Below, in pieces: positions 43,763 to 55,489 of a stretch of DNA of 64,000 nucleotides. Position numbers and translations under genes: made by a program. The stretch's first letter is position 1; every line of letters starts with the position of its first letter. The DNA comes from Pictodentalium vernedei (taxonomy: Eukaryota; Mollusca; Scaphopoda; Dentaliida; Dentaliidae), in contig CM062296.1 of assembly GCA_031216915.1 (NCBI GenBank), positions 799,447,022 to 799,511,021 on the forward strand, given 5' to 3'. The notes under the pieces were generated by a model. That model saw nothing but the letters and a program-made list of their open reading frames with translations. It had not been told where the DNA came from and did no database searches.

Positions 43763-44460
43763 ATGTGATTTATCTGTCACTTAAACCATGCCGCTTGACA
43801 AATAACGTTTATTCCAATCACTTTTCATGATCATATCTGAGTTTTTGATTGACTGAGTCGTTGTCAACATAATGATACTTGTACTGAGTTGAACGCTGTC
43901 ATAGAAAGCATTACGGACTGATAACCCAACACACTTCTAGCCAAAAAATGCCCGTCTCACCAGATTTTGTTTACATCTTCTTCATTGACATATTTTGAAA
44001 CACTTTCAAACTTTATTTCTTTATGGTACAATATATCGAATCTTCAGACCACCTACACCATAAAAAGATAAAAACGTTGATGTTGGTTTTGGTCGATGTT
44101 GGATCTCACTAAGAAGAGAATGAGTGCCTGGAAAAACAAATCTAAAGTGCATTTAATAGATATTTAAATTGTTGAAGATAAAACTGTAGCTCCCAGGATA
44201 TATTGTTTGTTGTATAGAAGGTAAATGAACTAAAGTATCACAAACTGCAATTAATAACTCTTTGCCCAGAGTACTATTTGGTGATTTTTTTCCATATTGT
44301 TTCTGTTTACATTCTCCTTAAAATACAAATAAACAGATCAGAAACAGGTCCGTACTATTCTGGACATGGAATTCTTGTATCCAAAGGTGAATCGGTTTCT
44401 TATCTCTTCGAAATCTTCCACAGACTTTTCCATTTATCGGAACAAAACACCATTCGTCCC
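43763..44460. other. No gene recognised
   Basis: AT-rich spacer without element boundaries. Confidence 0.3.
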
Positions 44461-44464
44461 CAGG

Positions 44465-44662
44465 TGGCTGGGTTGATTGAATATTTACCCAACTGGATTC
44501 ATGTTCCTTGGAATCAGTTGGTGTGGGTTTGTGTTTAGCCCAACTACACTCTGGAATCGGTTGGGTTGGGGTCCGACCCGAGTTGGCTGGGTCGAGAGAA
44601 TACGAATCCAACTGGGTTTATGTTCGCTCGACCCATCTGGCTTGAGTTGGGTTTTGGCCCGC
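44465..44662. repeat. Direct repeat of about 77 bases
   Basis: TGGCTGGGTTGATTGAATAT (44465) and TGGCTGGGTCGAGAGAATAC (44584) open two related segments, both ending in TTTxGCCC. The unit is rich in GTTGGGTT/CCCAACTGG strings. Confidence 0.6.
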
Positions 44663-44664
44663 TT

Positions 44665-45160
44665 ATCTTGTAGTGTGATGTTATCTTTTATTATACATTC
44701 GCACATGGATTGTGGGGAGTCACCGAGAGGGAGGTAGAGTTTCTTGTGTGGAACAACGAATCAGTTAAAATCTGGACTTACATTTGTGTCTGAATGGTGA
44801 TCTAGGTATATGTGTATATGCCTTCATTGGGTTCAGTACAGACAATTCACAACAATCAAATTAATTATATTGCGGGATTCTATTGCATTTTCACACAGCA
44901 CAGGCGAAGAGCTCGGCCATGCTGCATATATTGTTTGTGGTAATCAGGTGGGATGAAAGTGAGAAACCATTGTAAGAAAAATAGAATAAATAGAAAAGTA
45001 TAAAATTAACTGTCTTATAATGGAAATTAATTAGATATTTCTACTTAAGATTTTAAGCCTACATTAATCTGGACACTTGTGGAAAACAACAAATAAATAA
45101 ATAAATTCTTTCAGTGAATAACTAAAATAACTAAAATTAATACAATTACTAAAGAAAACT
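44665..45160. other. No gene recognised; a 5' flank of the gag fossil
   Basis: Contains an (AAAT)n run near 45090-45110. No long terminal repeat was recognised. Confidence 0.25.
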
Positions 45161-46300
45161 AAAAATGCATAAAAATAAGAGGGGTAGACGCTCGGAAAAT
45201 AATAACCCACTTGGAGCTGCAGTTGAAGATTTGGAAAATGACATAATTTCAGATTATTTGGACAATCTGAACGCTCCATCAACAAAGTCAAGGGCACCGG
45301 GTTCCTCGGTAGAAAAGATGGACCACGACAAGTTGCAAGCTTCAATAAAGAAAAATGAAAGTAAAGTAATATAAACGAATTGAAATCTGATGTTGTGGGT
45401 TTACGCAACCAATATACCGTGGTGACAAAAGACCTTCGGATGAAATCAACCCATTTGCACAAGGCTGTATGTCTGACAGCTAAGTTAATGGATGGTGGGA
45501 ACAAAACCTACAAATAACTCATGTGATAACCAGCGTGGACCAAACCCCATTTTGTCTGACAACCGTAAAGAGAGTAATTATGGGAGATGGACATTAAATT
45601 CACAAAAAGTAGGTTTACCAGACCAGATACATATGGCGGCAAGTCAAAATGGATAGATCACTTGACCCCTTTTGATATATTTAGCAAACTGAATGGTTCG
45701 ATGATAGAACGAAAGCTACGCAGTTGATAGTACATGTACGCATGCGGAATCTGCAAGGAGTGTGCTGACAAATATAAAAGAAGAGCAACTTAGTAGCTTC
45801 ATGATCTGGTGGGCATTCTTGGATCCCGCTTGGAGCCCCAAAGCAATGCGTGATGTACAGGCCCAATCTAAATACCAGGGCTAGGCGTAGGGATTAAACT
45901 TTACCAGAGTTAGTCCAATATAAAAAGAGAGTAGCTAAGATGATAGTATCCACAGCCTCTAATGATCTCAGAGACAGTCTGGCTTATAAAAAATTTCTCC
46001 ACCGTCTGAATGATGCCCACGTGGAATGTCGATACGTCAAGGAAGCCCGAGAACATTGATCAAGCTTCAAATTTGGGTTTGAAATACGAAGCGTTTCAAG
46101 TTGGCTGAAGCCACAAAAACCCAAACAATACCGGCGTTAGGGCTCAGAATGAAGTACCATACACTGAGGAGCTCGTGTCAGAAAGGACACTAAATGAAAC
46201 TGTGACCCAAGGGAATTTAGGTCAACCAGTGTGCAAAACGTTATCGAATGGAGGAAAACTGATTTGGTATTGTAAACATAAGATAACGACAAGATCAGCA
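45160..46300 (+). pseudogene. Gag-region remnant of an LTR retrotransposon (Ty3/Gypsy-type, fossil)
   Basis: An N-terminal charged segment begins near 45165. Capsid-like sequence follows near 45600-46070, resembling Ty3/Gypsy gag of invertebrates in its order of motifs (a Trp-rich start, an Ala/Thr-rich helix, and a final RDSLAYKKFLHRLNDAHVE segment). No protease, RT, integrase or LTR was recognised nearby, so this is an isolated piece of an old element, broken at roughly ten or more places. Confidence 0.45.
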
Positions 46301-46890
46301 TCTAAGAACGCTAAGCATGCAGTACCATGTAAAACTAAATCACCATAACCCTTTTACGTATTTTTCTAGAAAAATGTTGTCGAGCTGATCACTGTGCTGG
46401 AGATGAAACACTTCCCCATAGGTACTGTTCACAATGAGCTATAATACATTTTTCTTATTGTTGTCATGACATATGCATCACTACATACAACTCCAATGAA
46501 AGAGATGTGGAAAAGATATTTTGTGCGAGCGAAGTTGCTTCGTCAAATCAGGGAAGCGCATGGGAAACTGATACCCTACCCAAACAAGAATGTTCAGAGT
46601 GTGAAATGCAATTGGACAACCAAGCAGTAGAGGAGATACCTGCTCACGGAGTACATTGAAACAGCGCATAAGTCTAGAAGAAAAGTAAAACCCAAGAGCA
46701 AGATAGGAGAGACCATGAACACAAAAGGGCACAATCTGCCCACAACGACAGCAGCAATACCAGTGGTAGTGTCAAACAGCATGAGAGAGTTGTACAGGAC
46801 AGAGAGACTGTCATTCAGGACACGGCCCTGGACGCTGCAAGTTCAGCAACATCACTATACCTCGACCAGCTAGCGACAGATTGAGGTGAT
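46300..46890 (+). other. Unassigned, possibly the continuation of the retroelement fossil
   Basis: Coding-like pieces without recognised domain. Confidence 0.25.
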
Positions 46891-47507
46891 TGATCAACCA
46901 TTTACCTTGTGGGCAGCAAAGGGACCCGAACACTCTCGTGACAGCAAAGAACAACTTCGCCACACAGGTTATACAGGAGATGATGCGAATCGAGAAGAAT
47001 ATGGCACGGTCAAAGGATGGTCCAACAGCATCAACTTCAGAGCAAAGTACCATTCAACCATTTGAAGAGGTGATGCCTCAGTATATTCCAGAGACCAATA
47101 TGGATCCTGCTAGTGAAGATGTTGTTGACTCTTGTGTACAGCCAGAAGCTAAGCATGAGATACCAATGCAGACCTCACCTATGCAGACAGCTCAGTCAGA
47201 GACTAATGCAGAACTCCACGTGCCAGTGGCCTTTGAATCTGCACCACCTCTGGTTTTTCACATCCTGATATATCCTTGCATGAGCCAGTTTCTTCGTTCG
47301 AATAACATTCAGCAGATCGAAGCTTCTTCTTTCTGGAAGATCCAAGTGAGTATATGGAAAGACAGACTGCACAACTCATTTCATCTACAAGCAAACCACA
47401 ATACCAAAAGGCGTTTTGTTTCACATGGTTACCTTGCCATAAAGAAAGTAGAGACTGTAAACTTGATAGATAATACTTCCTACCCCTTGACAGAGTTTTG
47501 GGTTTGA
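46890..47507 (+). CDS. Hypothetical 205-codon ORF
   Basis: Open for 205 codons from the ATG at 46890. The first 110 residues are rich in Ser, Thr, Glu and Pro (MARSKDGPTASTSEQSTIQP), suggesting disorder; the rest is mixed. I recognise no domain. It lies downstream of the gag fossil, so it may be element-derived or chance. Length alone supports it. Confidence 0.25.
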   Translation: MINHLPCGQQRDPNTLVTAKNNFATQVIQEMMRIEKNMARSKDGPTASTSEQSTIQPFEEVMPQYIPETNMDPASEDVVDSCVQPEAKHEIPMQTSPMQTAQSETNAELHVPVAFESAPPLVFHILIYPCMSQFLRSNNIQQIEASSFWKIQVSIWKDRLHNSFHLQANHNTKRRFVSHGYLAIKKVETVNLIDNTSYPLTEFWV

Positions 47508-47565
47508 GACCCAGAGATCATTAGGATCACAGACGTTTCGACCACTAGTGACATTCAATTTGTTC

Positions 47566-48152
47566 ATACAGAACGATGCCTGGTGGAAATCCTGCTTCAC
47601 ATAGGTGATATAAATTAAATTCAAGCAGTTATATCTTCATGGATCTTCCACTAATTGGGATTCCTGTGTTCAAAAGCTGGGGCAACGGACTATTATAGCA
47701 GTAATCTGTTTCAGCTGCATTGGATGCTAAAGCAAACGACCCACGGATGAATCTTACAACGAAATACAGGCTACTTGTAGCCAATTACGAATCAACACAG
47801 TAAACAATTCCAACAATTCAGTAATTGCCAATTCTCGGATATCGGTCTCGGATCTAGTTGTAAATGTGAACTAACATACTAGCTGATTCAATTGCAACTT
47901 TTTGAGGTGGGAATTGTCGTTGGCTCAGTTGATATGATGGCGGAGCATATATGGCCAGGCGATTGGTTGTCGTAGACTGGGGATCGATTTCCGTCGAGGC
48001 CGCCTTTACAGTTTTCAATCCAGTGGCGCGGTGTTAGGACTATGTCTGGTGGAATTCCAGCTTCACATGGGCGATATAAATTAAATTCAAGCAGTTGCAT
48101 CTTCACGGATCTTCCATTAATTCAGATTCCTGTGTTTAAAATCTGGGATCAT
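47566..48152. repeat. Two direct repeats of about 115 bases
   Basis: GATATAAATTAAATTCAAGC occurs in both segments, 47570-47688 and 48035-48152, which share most positions (for example ATCTTC, CGGATCTTCCA, GATTCCTGTGTT). The starts are about 465 bases apart. They could be ends of a small element or a local duplication. Confidence 0.55.
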
Positions 48153-48159
48153 CGACCAT

Positions 48160-48798
48160 TATGTATATATATGTATACATGTATATAGTTTCTTATTTGT
48201 ATTTCCATGTTTTTACATGCATCTGTGTTTATGACACCAAGCGTTTCCCGACCTATCATTTGCTTTAACTTGAATCTCGTTTTTCGTTACCCATGATGGA
48301 TGAGAACATTGCTCCTTATCCGAACGTGTGGGTAAGTTTTCTTTCGACTAACAAGGCCAAGTACAGAGATATGTGCTGTGATTCTACTATCCTATGACAC
48401 CCCCACCCCACTTTTTTTAAATATTAATTTTGAATAGGTATTGTTGGAGACTGTGCAGGTTGAATTTTTCTCTCTGCGTTAATCTGACTAGCTAGTTCGT
48501 CGATGAAAGTGTTCTCTAATATATTTTGAATTTTATTCATACCAGCTGTCTCGTGAATAAATGCTAGGTTCCACCGCTTTCACGACTGCTAGTCTACAAA
48601 TTGTCATTTGCTCGTCATTAATGTTTACATTTGCAGTTAAATTTAGTCTCAATGTGGGCTTTTTTTGCTTTCCCAGGCAAGCAATCATGTTTATTGGTCT
48701 TTTTCAAAGAGACTGTATCAAATAACCTCAGACAAATGAATGATGATTTAAAAATATTTACTTTTATTTACAGAACAGAATGGTATTGCACAGGCAAT
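48160..48798. other. No gene recognised
   Basis: Contains a short (ATGTAT)n stretch near 48163-48187. Confidence 0.3.
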
Positions 48799-49029
48799 TT
48801 AACCCTTCGCCCAACGTAACGGCCAAAAGCGTCCAGCAACATTAACAAAATTAGCATTCAATTCTCATTTTATTTTGGTCTCTAAAACATAGCTTATGAC
48901 CCCTAATTAGAAGGAGCTCGTACCAATAAGGGTCATAAGTTATGTACTTGACGCAAAAATGAAAAAAGTGGTTCTTCAGGGATTTTGTTTGCAAGTGTCG
49001 TCTGTTTTTCGTGTTAGGTAAAGGGTTAA
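48799..49029. mobile_element. piggyBac-type MITE, family A, copy 3 (diverged)
   Basis: TTAACCCTTCGCCCAACGTA ... GTTAGGTAAAGGGTTAA with TTAA on both sides. The central palindrome is shortened (GGAGCTCG). It is in the opposite orientation to copies 1 and 2. Confidence 0.7.
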
Positions 49030-50125
49030 CAATGGCCAGACATATCACAGACGAGATGAATATGATTTCCCAGCTCCAAATGTTTTGTGATAGCAAAAAT
49101 GCTTTAAATTCAGGCGACCGAGCTTCGTTCCTTTTGGTGGATTTTGTTGAAATATTTTTTGGTGGTAAATAATTGTGGGCTGCAATTCCAGTTTGAGTGT
49201 GTTACTTGTAATTATTTAGTCGGACATACACTAATCGTGGCAGATTGTCCGAAGAAATGTTAATTATAATGTGGTATGGAAAGCTCATTCTCCCTCCCGT
49301 CTCTCACCTCACTGTGTGTGAAGCTAACACTGAAAACGGCACTTACTGTTTCGACCAATCCAGATATCAGTAACTGTACGTAATCGAAGGCATTCATTTT
49401 AATGATGGCAAGTTTTCAAACAAGTTTTAATAAATTATGAAACATAATGAATAGAAAGGCAAATATAGCTAAAAATCAATATTTCAACTGACAACCGAGG
49501 AGGATAAAACGAAAACAATCTCATTGTTACTTTATTCTTCACATGACAACACGCTTTGCAAATCGCACCTATTGCACGAAGTGAGGCAAAACCGCGGTCA
49601 TAGATATTATGCAGTGATGTGGTGATTCAGTATAACATTTCCTCCTATGATGGATCTTTTTGAACTATTTATAGTTTTGGCTCTCTTGAGAGGTAACTTA
49701 CGTTTTTGGTCAAACATATACACGTTTTGTGTTCACGTAAAAGTATAATACCGTCCATTGAGAGGAACGAGGCTCCATCTGCAATGCTTTAGCATTTCAA
49801 TAAGTCTGTAGAATTCATTTTGAAAATCATTTTTGTTTTCTGTTGTAACATGATCAAAAGATACAGTTCCATATTGTTTTGTGTTCAGTTATCTCTGAAT
49901 TAGGCACCAAGTATACTTTCACGCTTGTATCTCAGAACTGAACACAGACCTAAATTGATGGGGAAAATAGCTCAAAGGCACCCCCATTAAAACGTTTGTC
50001 GAATCGTTTTCAAACTAGTCTGCATATTATTTAGGGCAATAGTCTTGGTAGATAGAGAAATAAAACGAAAGGGGCAATCTAATTGCTCTGTGCAAGTTAG
50101 AAATATAGAATTATAAATAGGTACT
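49030..50125. other. No gene recognised
   Basis: AT-rich spacer. Confidence 0.3.
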
Positions 50126-50126
50126 T

Positions 50127-50202
50127 GGGCCGGTAATCAGATTTAAACCACCAGTAGTTAAAACCCCTATTCTACGAGTGGTTTAAATCTGATTACCGGC
50201 CC
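50127..50202. repeat. Hairpin with perfect 25-base arms
   Basis: GGGCCGGTAATCAGATTTAA (50127) with its perfect complement ending at 50202 and a 26-base loop. Confidence 0.85.
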
Positions 50203-50204
50203 TA

Positions 50205-50985
50205 GAAACTATTTATTTTATTTATACCATGCTCGTAATAAATAATCGACTTTGTCACCTAAAATGGAGAAAAAACGACACTTTCTATCGCAAACACATG
50301 CACAGTTTGTTTTGTTTATATCTGCGCCAGTGGGCAGTATTACCGGCTGCAAGAGAATGCTCGATTGACAGCTGGACCCATCGCAAAAGTTGATGAAATT
50401 TACCTTGCTTTTTCACAAATCTTGAAGTTTATTTTAAGTATATAATTGTAGGTATTTTAAACTTAATAAGTCACTGCACGAAGTAGATAGTGCCACAATA
50501 CGTCGTATTTTTTAAGGAAACATCGCGAAATGTGAATGTGTCGAAGTTGGCAATTTACGTCATGTCACGTCGTGGTTGAACTTTCTAAAGTGGTTGGATT
50601 TTTTTTTATTCAATGATTACTCTACTATGTATAAAAAAGTTATGACATCAATTTTAGCTTTACACACGAACCGCGGTGAACACGCCAGCAATGGGATTTC
50701 ATTAGTTAAAATTTACACATACAGTGGAACTCCATACAAGTCGATCTTTGATGACGTTGACCTGAATGCAAACTTATCTAACTTTATCGCTTGTAAGCTC
50801 GCAAAGAGAGAAATGAACGCGGCAATTATTTTTTTTTATGTTTTAAATGAGTTTACCTCAGAAGATACCAAAAATTAACAAACAAGCGTTATCTTATGTT
50901 AATAAAGCATCCATATCTCGTCATATTATGTTATTATGTTATTGAAATGAAAACGGCCCCGTAATCTGGCAACCATGGAATGAAT
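50205..50985. other. Open stretch 50576-50878 of unknown meaning
   Basis: A 100-codon open stretch on the plus strand (internal Met segment MYKKVMTSILALHTNRGE) has no recognisable family. I give it little weight. Nothing else was recognised. Confidence 0.2.
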
Positions 50986-50988
50986 AAA

Positions 50989-51108
50989 ATATACCCAAAG
51001 TAGCTTGGTCTATCAAATGTTCACCACTCGTGGCGAAGTGGTGTTAACGTTAACACCACTTCACCACTCGTAGTGAACATTTTAGACACCAAGCTACTAT
51101 GGGTATAT
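50989..51108. repeat. 120-bp near-perfect palindrome
   Basis: Arms of about 60 bases from ATATACCCAAAGTAGCTTGG to its complement, centred on GTGGTGTTAACGTTAACACC. Few mismatches. Probably a small hairpin element. Confidence 0.85.
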
Positions 51109-51109
51109 T

Positions 51110-52275
51110 CTCTATTTAACCCCAGTAGACGCTTTATGCCGATAATGGGGCTAAAAGATAAAAAAATTAACATACAGGCTTTTCACAGGTAGAAACATAT
51201 GCAAACATGGTATAAACAAAGTGAATGTGTCTCTTGGACACCGAGTTACCACTTTAAGTCACAGTTCTCATCGTGCACCATCCTATCGGATGGGGGTTTA
51301 AAGTGACTGCCTTTTGTGCGAAGAGGAACAACTCCGTGCGAGCTATAAACAGAAAGACACGCGCGCGTGAATGGGTTAATCGATATGGCACGAGTGCCAG
51401 CGCGGAAGGTAAAAAGACCGCAAGCACACGTCGCAGGCTATGAACACAATTCAAACATAGTACCATAGATGGCCAAATAACGGATCATATTTTTTTTCAA
51501 CAGATTCACTGATTCATGAAATCAACTTGACATGTGTTCGGCGTTTATGTGCATGACGACCAATGCCGGTCGCACAACGAGTAACCACTTGCGGAAACAC
51601 ATGTTTGCTGTGGACACGCCATCCAGCTAAAACTTCGAAATATGTAATTTACTGCAGTGTTTTCGGTACACGATATGCTGCCTACCAAACATCTTACAGA
51701 GGCCTGGCTCGGCAAGATTTAATTAATTTGTAGCCCCAAACCACATAACAACCTTTTAATATGAAATGCAAGAAGCTATTATTTTTATACCAATTTTGTC
51801 ATAGAATTTCTGCATATACCAGAGTAAATAACTGCAACATGGCATTCTCCAGCTCCAAATGATTTCCATACAACTGGATCACTGAAACACTCATTCGTCA
51901 CATATAGAACAAAATAGTCAAAAAGCTTAGAAAATTGATGTGGACGTTCCGGACCAAAGCACCGTTTTTTGTACATGCTAATCATTACCTCAGATTTCCA
52001 TTTTTGACTAGAACCACCTCACTCGGATACATTATGAGATTTGGAATCCCTCTGGAATTTTCAAAATGGTCACCATGTAAAACCTATATCTAGCCATATT
52101 TCAGTTTCTAATCCACTTAGGATCACCACCTTGGTGCCTAAAACAGTGCTGGAAATGAACGACATTGACAGGTGCAGTTTGAAGCTCCCACGAAATCTGA
52201 GACGAGAGTAAATTGCACCCGTAAAATGTAGTATATGAATCTTCGTGGGAATATTGTCACCAAACACCAGAAACC
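51110..52275. other. No gene recognised
   Basis: Spacer without element boundaries or coding sense. Confidence 0.3.
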
Positions 52276-52494
52276 TTAACCCTTTGAACCCGAGCGGCCG
52301 ATTTTCCAGCCAGGAACATGATACGCCATAACGTCATTAAATAGGATGGCTGTTCCATAAACATGTGGGGTAGACCAATCAGTATTTTCAACGTGCAACC
52401 CCGAGGCTGGTTTATCCCAAATAATGAATATGAACTCTTCTAATTGCAGCCATTGAACTGGCATGGAATATACCATTAGTTTTCCAAGGGTTAA
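52276..52494. mobile_element. piggyBac-type MITE, family D, copy 1
   Basis: TTAACCCTTTGAACCCGAGC ... CCAAGGGTTAA with TTAA at both ends. A related copy lies at 60899-61139. Its termini share CCCTTT with family A but the interior does not. Confidence 0.7.
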
Positions 52495-53430
52495 ATGTAT
52501 AAGGAATTGCTAAATTATGGCAGTAAATTGCCACTGGCCACAGAGTGCTGCTTTCTCAAAACAACACACATTTATATGCCCTCACAGTATATTAGTGCAC
52601 TACAATATTCTTCAATAAGTGCATTTTTAGCTCCCGTAAAATAGAAAACATGGGTGCTACGGGAGCACTTGCACTCGCACCCGTCTCATTTCCAGGATTG
52701 CCGACTGCCTCAGGCACGTTTGTGTGCAGAACCCTTACAAAGATTTTGTCAAAGAGTAAATCACAGAACTAAAGCAATTAAATGTCTCAAAACTGCCAGA
52801 AATTAACAAGCTTTATTTCAAAGTACTGATGAAGACTTCTTCTTCTTCTACTCTTAATCTGATAAGTGTTTTCTTTAATTTATCATAGAACCAAAACATG
52901 GATGCAGCAAGGCAGCCATGACTCGAAAAGAAGAATTTTTAATGGAGTCTGGCTTATAGAAATCATTCTTTTTTGTACCACTGCTGTTTCTTTAGATGCA
53001 TTTGTTTAATGTTCTGCCTGTAGTCACCAATAAATTGTGGCAAAACAGTTGCTGACAAACAAATTCTGAATCAAAATAATTCTGTACCATTTTAACGAAC
53101 CTTTACTTTCATGAAGATTTCTTGCTGAATATATATTTTACATGGACCGGATTGAATGTACATTTACTAATTTCCAAACATTCCAACTGTAAAATCATTG
53201 ACAAATATTTGCATATGCACAGTCAAGCATATAACATTGGAAGTTATATACTTTGATACCAGTTCAATAATCCTCTCTCATTTTTCAGTATCGATCGCAT
53301 TCAATGGGTATATCTCTACACTATCTCTGCAGTACAGTGAATCCCCCTAATAGGCCCCACAACGTTGCTCTTCTGTTTCTCAGGCCTTTTTTGTAAAATT
53401 GCATGTGGGTGGGTAGTTGTTTATTTTATT
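52495..53430. other. No gene recognised
   Basis: AT-rich spacer. Confidence 0.3.
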
Positions 53431-53715
53431 TTTTTATTTTTGTAATTGGCTCGCCTGGCACAAAGAAACAAGTAAGCTATTGTCATCACTTGGCGTCCGT
53501 CGTCGTCTTCTGTAAACTTTTAACATTTTTATCTTCTTCTCTGGAACTACCGAGCTGATGTACACCAAACTTGTCAGGAATGGTCTATGGGAGATTCTGT
53601 ACAACAGTTCCTCGTTTTGTTCCTGTTCGATGAAAAACATGGCCACCAGAGGCATTTTTGATCCGTATTGGGCGATTTTTAAAAATCTTCTCCTCTGAAA
53701 CTATAAGGAAACTTC
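53430..53715. repeat. Probable dispersed repeat
   Basis: GGCGTCCGTCGTCGTC, TGTAAACTTTTAAC and TTCTTCTCTGGAACTACCGA follow one another in the style of a repeat common in invertebrate genomes. It is recalled from family likeness, not proven here. Confidence 0.35.
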
Positions 53716-54400
53716 ACACAATTGAACACTGGGACACCCTCTACCAATGATTCTCATGTAATGTTGATCGAGTTGCAAACATGGCTGCCATTGCAGCTCA
53801 CCGTTACCGTAGAAACCCAATGGAAAATCACATGTTTATCTTTTTATCTGAAACTACTTCACCAGTGTGAAAAGTCCTCGGAAAACAAATATCATTCTGT
53901 TTTGCGCAGATGAAGGAGCTTGGCAGCCAGCCGCATTCTTTGATTTTGATTGGAATAACTCAGGGATATAAAGTTCTGCCAGGTGACCGATTACAGGCTC
54001 TTTAGAGCCACTAGTTTTTTCTTTGCCAGCAAAAGTTCATATTCTTGCTTTGTTTTATGTTTTAGGCCTAATAATCTACAAAATGCCATGGGTGGTCGTT
54101 TATTTCGTCCCTTAGGTGAAAGATGGATTTTCAATGATAAAACGTTGCTAAGCATTGTTGCACTCCAGGGACAAATTTATTAATGTTATTACCTTTGGTA
54201 AAATATCAGGCATAGACCATTTAATTTTTTATTTTTTTAAAGTTTGCATTGGTTATAAAAAGACAGCATGCAGCAGCCAACTGGACCATGCGGGAGGGCC
54301 CGAGAAACAGATTTTTTGACTTTTTTAGACATTAACTGGTTCCGTGTTGTAACCTCATATTTGGGCTCACATTACCTGTGAAGTGAACAGACCTGTTTTT
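53716..54400. other. No gene recognised
   Basis: A 32-base hairpin AGTCCCCCATGGC/GTTTTGGGGGACT follows at 54401-54433, then a (TCTG)n run to 54470. Confidence 0.3.
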
Positions 54401-54465
54401 AGTCCCCCATGGCTTTTACCGTTTTGGGGGACTATTGAATTGCACTCTGTCTGTCTGTCTGTCCG

Positions 54466-55288
54466 TCTGTTACCACCTGTATCTCATACATGCTTCAACG
54501 CTGTACTTTCATTTTTATACTATTGGTAACACATAATAGGAGGATGATGCACGTCAAAAATTTTTTAAACAAAATTCAAGATGGCCGACTGGCGGCCATT
54601 TTTGTTGGAAATTGCGTGTATTTCGTTATACGCTCAGAACTTCTGAACGACATTTCCGATTTCAATAATTTTTGGTATGGAGGTCTATCAGCATAAGATA
54701 AATAACATTTCATACGGGTTTTTTTTTCGTGCATAAATTATGCAAATTAGCCTTACTTAACCTTTTTTCGGGTAATATTTTTGTGTGTATTATGTTGTGT
54801 TCTGTTACCACCCGTATCTCAGAGATGCTTTGACGTTTTTGTTTAAAATTTTCAGATTTGATGGGGCATTAGGAAAAATTGATGCACGTCAATTCTTTTC
54901 CGAACAAAATCCAAGATGTCCGATTGGCTGCCATTTTTGTTGGAAATTGCGTGTAATTCGTTATACGCTCAGATCTTCTGAACGACATTTCCGATTTCAA
55001 TAAATTTTGGTTTGGAGGTCTAGCAGCGTAAGATAAGTAACATATCATACAGGTTTTTTTTTCTGGTATATAAATTATACAAATTAGCATTACTTAACCT
55101 TTTTCTCGGGTAATATTTTTGTGCGTATTATGTTGTGTACTGCTGCCACCTGTATCTAAAAGATGCTTTCATGCTTTTGTTTCAAATTTCAGATTTGAAG
55201 GGAAGAAACATAAGATAAATAACATATTATACAGTTTTTTTTTCTTGTGCATAAATTATGTAAGTTAGCCTTACTTAACTTTTTACAG
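54466..55288 (+). repeat. Tandem array, three units of about 335 bases
   Basis: Units start at 54466 (TCTGTTACCACCTGTATCTC), 54801 (TCTGTTACCACCCGTATCTC) and 55139. Units 1 and 2 are full (335 and 338 bases) and share GTTGGAAATTGCGTGTA and CTGAACGACATTTCCGATTT. Unit 3 lacks the middle and is about 150 bases. Confidence 0.8.
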
Positions 55289-55489
55289 TTATTTGGATGC
55301 TTCCAGTACAACCACAGAAATATGGGTAATATTGGGACTAGTTTGTTGAGTTGTTCCTTTGATATCCATGTTTGTTTGGGTTTTATTGAGGAAATATCAA
55401 TATATTTCACAGTAATCCATCTACCGTGGGAGACGCTGGCGATCGGCGTTGCACTTTTTAAGTCAGCAAAATTGTCAGACCCACAAAAG

